Origin: an uncultured Burkholderiales bacterium
GTDB lineage: Bacteria > Pseudomonadota > Gammaproteobacteria > Burkholderiales > Burkholderiaceae_C
Reading direction: 5' to 3'
NCBI GenBank assembly: GCA_937897495.1
Contig: CALCBL010000319.1
Coordinates: 1 to 5,564 of the forward strand
DNA: 5,564 nucleotides
Below the pieces are notes generated by a model. It was not told the DNA's origin, made no database searches, and saw nothing but the letters and a program-made list of their open reading frames with translations. Both the position numbers and the translations under genes were made by a program. Of this stretch, positions 5,312 through 5,564 are shown piece by piece. Each line of letters opens with the position of its first letter. Within the stretch, counting starts at the first letter, position 1.

Positions 5312-5564
5312 ATGTCCAAAGACTTCTCCTTGATGGAAGACAGCAACCGCTCTTCTAACCTCAGCATTCACGATGTTTCCGATCCAGCACGACGTCAAGT
5401 CTTGCGCGGTGGTTTGGGTGCATTGGCCAGCAGCTTTTTAGCACCTCTGAGCGCCATTGGCGGTGCTGCAGCACTAACCGGTTGCGCATCTTTGGGCATG
5501 GGCTCTGCAGCCAAAATTGGCTTTAAGAGCGTGGCCGTTTCCACAGCCGACGCCATCACTGTGC
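5312..5564 (+). CDS. phoX: PhoX-family phosphatase, N-terminal part (runs off the window)
   Basis: The first 84 codons and one base are present. The start reads MSKDFSLMEDSNRSSNLSIH, followed by DPARRQVLRGG (24-34), a twin-arginine motif with R27-R28. A hydrophobic stretch of about 35-56 ends in LTGC (55-58), a lipobox-like sequence, then CASLGMGSAAKIGFKSVAVS (58-77). This N-terminus is the one I recognise from PhoX-family proteins (DUF839, PF05787) of Burkholderiales: Tat-exported, Ca/Fe-dependent phosphomonoesterases that release phosphate from organic esters outside the cytoplasm. Full members usually exceed 600 residues, so most of the gene, including all metal ligands, is beyond the window. 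The start has only a weak, purine-rich upstream stretch (AGATTAAAA). An upstream Pho-box-like site supports phosphate-starvation control. The family is assigned from the N-terminus alone, so catalytic function is not shown here. Confidence 0.78.
   Translation, partial: MSKDFSLMEDSNRSSNLSIHDVSDPARRQVLRGGLGALASSFLAPLSAIGGAAALTGCASLGMGSAAKIGFKSVAVSTADAITV

Overview
The window looks like an ordinary chromosomal stretch of a betaproteobacterium, most likely Burkholderiales. The clues are two tandem Bug-type (TctC family) periplasmic binding proteins, a family greatly expanded in that order, and a Tat-exported PhoX-type phosphatase. Base composition looks moderate (near half G+C by eye, not computed), with AT-rich intergenic gaps. 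No RNA gene, CRISPR array, insertion sequence or phage gene is visible.

Layout: (1) 1-949, minus strand, the first 316 codons of a branched-chain amino acid aminotransferase (ilvE); its C-terminus runs off the left edge. (2) 950-1022, a short divergent promoter region with a dyad. (3) 1023-1994 and 2020-3015, plus strand, two consecutive Bug/TctC solute-binding proteins with Sec signal peptides, 25 bp apart and without visible TctA/TctB membrane partners. (4) 3016-3058, a 43 bp convergent gap. (5) 3059-4231, minus strand, a DAO-family FAD oxidoreductase that resembles human FOXRED1. (6) 4232-4293, a 62 bp AT-rich divergent gap. (7) 4294-5241, plus strand, an ornithine cyclodeaminase/mu-crystallin family protein that lacks the cyclodeaminase Asp and is more likely an NAD(P)H-dependent imine reductase. 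(8) 5242-5311, the phoX leader. (9) 5312 to the right edge, the N-terminal 84 codons of a PhoX-family phosphatase with a twin-arginine motif and a lipobox-like Cys.

How the parts may work together: the divergent FAD oxidoreductase and imine reductase could form an amino/imino acid pair, in which the flavoenzyme oxidises a (D- or N-substituted) amino acid to an imine and the partner reduces a cyclic imine such as delta-1-pyrroline-2-carboxylate to the L-amino acid. The Bug proteins would bind small organic acids or amino acids in the periplasm. The aminotransferase sets the last step of Val/Leu/Ile synthesis. These links are inferred from gene position only. The clearest regulatory signal is an 18 bp Pho-box-like direct repeat (5220-5237) in the last codons of the reductase gene. 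A -10-like hexamer lies 10 bp downstream, as expected for PhoB control of phoX. I see no strong evidence for a wholly new system.
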